From the NCBI GenBank assembly GCA_037179515.1, contig JAXCGZ010005729.1, forward strand, positions 100,001 to 164,000: 64,000 nucleotides of DNA, written 5' to 3'. A model generated the notes under the pieces. It did no database searches and was not told the origin of the DNA. It saw only the letters and a list, made by a program, of their open reading frames with translations. Both the position numbers and the translations under genes were made by a program. The stretch comes from Halocaridina rubra. Its lineage: Eukaryota > Arthropoda > Malacostraca > Decapoda > Atyidae. Below are positions 59,487-64,000 of the stretch, in pieces. Every line of letters begins with the position of its first letter. The stretch's first letter is position 1.

Positions 59487-60991
59487 CATCAACCTTACAG
59501 CCACAGAGGTATGCAAAGCGCTGATGGATTTAGATGTTCATAAAGCTACAGGTCCTGATGACATATCCCCTCATGTGCTTAAAAAATGCGCGAACTCAAT
59601 ATCAGTGGCACTAAGTATCTTATTTAAAAAGTCACTGGAGTCAGGGGAGATTCCAAGATGCTGGAAACAAGCAAATGTGATACCTATCTTCAAAAAGGGA
59701 AGGAGGGATACAGCTCTGAACTACAGACCAGTTACCTTGACCAGCATAGTTTGCAAAGTTATGGAGAAACTACTAAGGAAACATATCTCTCTTCACTTGG
59801 AATCCTTCAACTTTTTGTCAGTGAGGCAGCATGGCTTCAGAAAAGGTAGGTCAACAGTAACAAACTTATTAGAATTTTATGATGAGGTAAGCCGAATCTT
59901 ACAGGAAAGAGAGTGGTGGGCAGATTGCATATTCCTAGACTTCCAGAAAGCGTTTGACAGTTCCACATGGGAGACTTATTAGGAAGCTGCAATCAATGGC
60001 TAGAATAGGTGGAAATGTTTTGGAATGGATAAAAAGTTACTTAGAAGGAAGGGAACAGAGGGTTAGAGTAAGACACTCAGTGTCTGAATGGAGAAGAGTT
60101 AGTAGTGGAGTTCCACAGGGTTCAGCTTTAGGGCCACTTTTGTTCCTTGTATATGTAAATGACCTAACAGAGTCTGTAAATTCATTCATGAATATGTTTG
60201 CAGATGATGCAAAGATTGTGAAGAAAGTAAAAAACGAGAACAATGGTAGAGAACTTCAGGAGGATCTAAATAATCTGTATGAGTGGTCAGAAAAGTGGCT
60301 AATGAAATTCAATACTCCAAAATGTAAGGTAATGAGAATGGATACAAGTGCAAGAAGGCCCAAGCTTGACTACTCGGTGGCTGGAGTACAACTCCAAGAG
60401 ACAGAAAATGAGAGAGATCTAGGAGTAAACATACTGGCAGATTTGTCTCCAGAAATACATATAAATGGCATAGTGAGGGCAGCATATGCAATCTTATGAA
60501 ATGTAAGGGTAGCTTTCAGTCACATGGACAAGGAAATGTTCAGAAATATTTATGTAGCCTATGTGATGCCAAAACTCGAATATGCAGCTCCCTTTTGGAA
60601 TCCACACTTGAAAAAGCACATAGCTAAACTTGAAAAAGTTCAAAGACATGCCACAAAACTGGTGCCAGAAATACGCAATCTCAGTTATGATGATAGGCTG
60701 AGGGAATTAGACTTACCATCACTCGATGCTAGAAGATTGAGGGGGGATATGGTGACTGTCTTTAAATTCCTTCATGGTTATGATAGAGTGGAGAGGGATC
60801 GATATTTTGATATGGCTGGCTCTAGAACTAGAGGTTATAGTTTGAAGCTTCGTAAGAAAACTTCTTTGCAGGATGTAAGGAAATACTTTTTCAGTGTAAG
60901 AGAAGTTGATAATTGGAATTCGCTAAGCGAGGAGGTAGTTAATGCTATCTCAATCCATAGTTTTAAGGACAGGTATGATAAGTATCACTAA
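59487..60991 (+). pseudogene. CR1 ORF2 RT and C-terminus (copy I)
   Basis: Frames 59487-59982, 59954-60499 and 60524-60991. RT blocks: GPDDISPHVLKKCA, motif A IFLDFQKAFD, motif B SGVPQGSALGPLLFL, motif C FADDAKI, then the C-terminus to KDRYDKYH. A 2-base loss at GACAGTTCC (about 59958) and a TGA at 60496 break it. Confidence 0.88.
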
Positions 60992-61087
60992 GTATAAAAT
61001 GGAACCGATCAGGAAATGGGAAGATATGAGCTTTGGGATCTTTCCCGTAAACACAATTAGGTAATCACAATTAAGTAATCACACACA
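59487..61087 (+). mobile_element. CR1-type LINE copy I, 5'-truncated
   Basis: Starts at CATCAACCTTACAG, just before the RT domain. Ends CACAATTAGGTAATCACAATTAAGTAATCACACAC. Very similar to copies C, D and J. Followed after about 20 bp by copy J in the same orientation. Confidence 0.93.
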
Positions 61088-61144
61088 GAACATAATCAAA
61101 CCCAACATAATGACAGAAGGCCAGGGGATGGGGCCTCATTAAGA

Positions 61145-62565
61145 TTGTTATACACAAATGCTGATGGATTAGCTGGTAAGGCAGTAGAATTAAAAGATAG
61201 GATTCACAACAGTAAGGCAGATATAGTAGCAATTACAGAGACTAAGTTGAGTGAGGACATAAACAGTTTCACAGTTTTCCCTAAGGGCTTCAGAATATTA
61301 AGAGTTGAAAGATCTGAGAGGACTGGTGGAGGGATAGCACTGCTCATAAGTGAAAGGATTCAAGTTGAAGAAATAAACTTGGCTATAGAAAGTGAGTTCA
61401 AGGAATTTTTTGTTGCTCGCATAAATACTGGGTCAGAGAGCATTATAATAACTGTTGTATATAACTCACCAAGGAACCTGAATAGGCTAGAAGTGTGAGA
61501 GGAAAGTCATATAGGTACTATTGAAGTCATAAACTCAGTTGTTAACATGGCACGGGAAAAAAAAATGTAGGATTTTGATTATGGGAGATTTTAATCATAA
61601 AGAGATAGATTGGATAAATCTTAACCCACACAGTGGTGAGGACTCATTCGGGGCAAGATTCCTAGATTGCGTAAAAGGGAATTTCCTACACCAACATGTA
61701 TTGGAACCAACGAGGGCCAGGGGTGGGGATGAACCTTCACTACTTGATCTAATATTCACAGATAATATGTTTGATATTTGAAGAAAATGAGTATGAACCA
61801 CCAATTGGAAAGAGTGACCACTGTGTGTTGTTGATGGAGTATATCATTGAAGATATTCTGCCTGAGCGTAGAGGCACTGAGGACATGAGGAGGAACTATC
61901 CAAAAGGAGATTACATCAAAATGAATGAGCTTTTTGCAATTATTGTCTGGAGAACCTTATTTTACAACAAATCTGTACAAGAAATATATGTCATCTTTTG
62001 TGAGAAATATGGGAAGATAGTAGATTGCTGCATACCTGCCACCAAAGTAGGTGTAATTCATGCCAGAGAGAAATGGTTTGATAATGAGTGTAAAAGAGAT
62101 AAGGAGTGGAGAGACAAATGCTGGAAAAGGTATAGGAGGAGAAAAAACATAAATGCCTGGCAAACCTACAAAAGAGCAAGAAATGACTACCTAAGTAAAA
62201 GGAGAGAGGCAGAGAGAGACTATGAGAGGGACATCACCAGGAAGGCTAATGAAAATCCCAAGCTTCTCCACAGCTTTATCAGAGGAAAACTGAAGGTAAA
62301 AGAACAAGTTTTAAGGCTAAAGAGAGCGGATGGAAGCATCACTGAGACGGATGAAGAGATCTGCAAAGAATTGAGCAAGGAGTTTCAGTCAGTATTTACA
62401 GTAGAAAATACCCCACCCCCTCAGATTGCAGAGATAGAAGCTCCAGGGCCGGTATTAGAGAACATCAACCTTACAGCCACAGAGGTATGCAAAGTGCTGA
62501 TGAATTTGGATGTTCATAAAGCTACAGGTCCTGATGACATATCCCCTCATGTACTTAAAAAATGA
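61145..62565 (+). pseudogene. CR1 ORF2 endonuclease and linker (copy J)
   Basis: Frames 61145-61498, 61539-61781 and 61771-62565. All endonuclease motifs are present (YTNADGL, ITETKLSE, MGDFNHKEIDW, SDHCVLL), but there is a TGA at about 61497, an A-run insertion near 61560, a shift at 61778 and a TGA at 62563 replacing the Cys of KKCAN. Confidence 0.87.
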
Positions 62566-62580
62566 GCAAACTCAATATCA

Positions 62581-63959
62581 GTGGCACTAAGTATCATATT
62601 TAAAAAGTCACTGGAGTCGGGGGAGATTCCAAGATGTTGGAAACAAGCAAATGTGATACCTATCTTCAAAAAGGGAAGGAGGGAAACGGCTCTGATCTAT
62701 AGACCAGTTTCCTTGACCAGCATAGTTTGCAAAGCTATGGAGAAACTACTAAGGAAACATGTCTCTCTTCACTTGGAATACTTAAACTTTTTGTCAGTGA
62801 GGCAACATGGCTTCAGAGAAGGTAGATCAACAGTAACAAACTTATTAGAATTTTATGATGAGGTAAGCCGAATCTTACAGGAAAGAGAGGGCTGGGCAGA
62901 TTGCATATTCCTAGACTTCCAGAAAGCGTTTGACACTGTTCCACATGGGAGACTTATTAGGAAGCTGCAAGCAATGGCTAGAATAGGTGGAAATGTTTTG
63001 GAATGGATAAAAACTTACTTAGAAGGAAGGGAACAGAGGGTTAGAGTAAGACACTCAGTGTCTGAATGGAGAAGAGTTAGTAGTGGAGTTCCACAGGGTT
63101 CAGTTTTAGGGCCACTTTTGTTCCTTGTATATGTAAATGACCTACCAGAGTCTGTAAATTCATTCATGAATATGTTTGCAGATGATGCAAAGATTGTGAA
63201 GAAAGTAAAAAACGAGAACAATGGTAGAGAACTTCAGGAGGATCTAAATAGTCTGCATGAGTGGTCAGAAAGTGGCTAATGAAATTCAATACTTCAAAAT
63301 GTAAGGCAATGAGAATGGGTACAAGTGCAAGAAGGCCCAAGCTTGACTACTCGGTGGCTGGAGTACAACTTCAAGAGACAGAAAATGAGAGAGATCTAGG
63401 AGTAAACATACTGGCAGATTTGTCTCCAGAAATACATATAAATGGCATAGTAAGGGCAGCATATACATTCTTATGAAATGTAAGGGTAGCCTTCAGTCAC
63501 ATGGACAAGGAAATGTTCAGAAATATTTATGTAAACTATGTGAGGCCAAAACTCGAATATGCAGCTCCCTTTTGGAATCCACACTTGAAAAAGCACATAG
63601 CTAAACTTGAAAAAGTTCAAAGACATGCCACGAAACTGGTGCCAGAAATACGCAATCTCAGCTATGATGAGAGGCTAAGGGAATTAGACTTACCATCACT
63701 CGAAGCTAGAAGATTGAGGGGGGATATGGTGACTGTCTTTAAATTCCTTCATGGTTATGATAGAGTGGATAGGGATCGATATTTTGATATGGCTGGCTCT
63801 AGAACTAGAGGTCATAGTTTGAAGCTTCGTAAGAAAACTTCTTTGCAGGATGTAAGGAAATACTTTTTCATTGTAAGAATAGTTGATAATTGGAATTCGC
63901 TAAGCGAAGAGGTATTTAATGCTATCTCAATCCATAGTTTTAAGGACAGGTATGATTAG
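62581..63959 (+). pseudogene. CR1 ORF2 RT and C-terminus (copy J)
   Basis: 62581-63279 holds the RT with motif A IFLDFQKAFDTV, motif B SGVPQGSVLGPLLFL and FADDAKI intact. A 1-base loss in AGAAAGTGG (about 63270) shifts to 63261-63476, then TGA, then 63501-63959 for the C-terminus. Catalytic residues look intact. Confidence 0.88.
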
Positions 63960-63971
63960 CATCACTATGGA

Positions 63972-64000
63972 TAGTAGGTTGGCCATGGCATCAGCCGCCC
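63972..64000 (+). mobile_element. SINE head, cut by window end
   Basis: TAGTAGGTTGGCCATGGCAT.. matches the first bases of the SINE at 13710 and 17802. Continues beyond the window. Confidence 0.75.

Larger units (their letters stand above)
61107..63971 (+). mobile_element. CR1-type LINE copy J, 3' end replaced by a SINE
   Basis: Starts at AATGACAGAAGG (the ORF1/ORF2 overlap) about 20 bp after the tail of copy I and runs through ORF2. It stops at the ORF2 end, where the SINE head TAGTAGGTTGG begins; the 3' UTR and tail are not seen before the window edge. Confidence 0.92.

Overview
This window is animal nuclear DNA that consists almost entirely of transposable elements and microsatellites. I infer an arthropod, most likely a decapod crustacean. 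The reasons are the extreme density of (TA)n, (CT)n, (ATT)n and (CA)n arrays, CR1-, RTE-, BEL- and copia-type retroelements, short CCTAA telomere-like runs, and a dispersed retroposon whose head resembles repeats I recall from decapod genomes. Species is not determinable from the sequence. No bacterial gene organisation is present.

Layout. 1-3360: a 5'-truncated CR1-type LINE (minus) between two (TG)n runs, interrupted by a piece of a second LINE family ('LINE-2' here). 3361-9600: microsatellites, a 33-nt palindrome, an inverted repeat, an RTE-type 3' fragment, SINE copies and a ~77-bp minisatellite. 9604-14576: a complete but dead copia-type LTR element with LTRs, primer binding site, polypurine tract and TTTAG target duplication; its 3' coding part is inverted. 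15238-28051: five CR1 copies (B-F), all on the plus strand, joined tail to truncated head at ACAC/(CA)n. 29193-35536: two LINE-2 copies and CR1 copy G. 36550-42650: trinucleotide arrays and tRNA-type SINEs around the only good host-gene candidate: a 2.03-kb exon (38271-40301) bounded by consensus splice sites and rich in phosphotyrosine-type motifs, perhaps preceded by a small exon at 37242-37410. 43000-46150: a nearly full-length but broken RTE-type LINE (minus). 46686-54373: a BEL/Pao element (minus) with both LTRs, a tRNA-Tyr-like primer site and gag, protease, RT and RNase H regions, but no integrase core; a CR1 copy sits inside its pol and the whole element sits in a (TA)n array. 55245-58150: LINE-2 pieces. 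59487-63971: two more CR1 copies tail-to-head (I, J). 63972-64000: head of a SINE running off the window.

How the parts relate. Four autonomous retroelement types (CR1, LINE-2, RTE, LTR elements) have inserted into each other. SINEs appear to share 3' ends with LINE-2 (a GC-rich tail plus poly-A) and with RTE (a CCCC..GGGG palindrome). Many microsatellites start exactly at retroelement 3' ends, so part of the simple-sequence load was probably seeded by retroposition. The best candidates for something undescribed are the CR1 family's tail-to-head insertion at its own (CA)-rich 3' ends, and its ORF2, which lacks a usable AUG and overlaps ORF1 in the -1 frame at an A AAT TTT heptamer.
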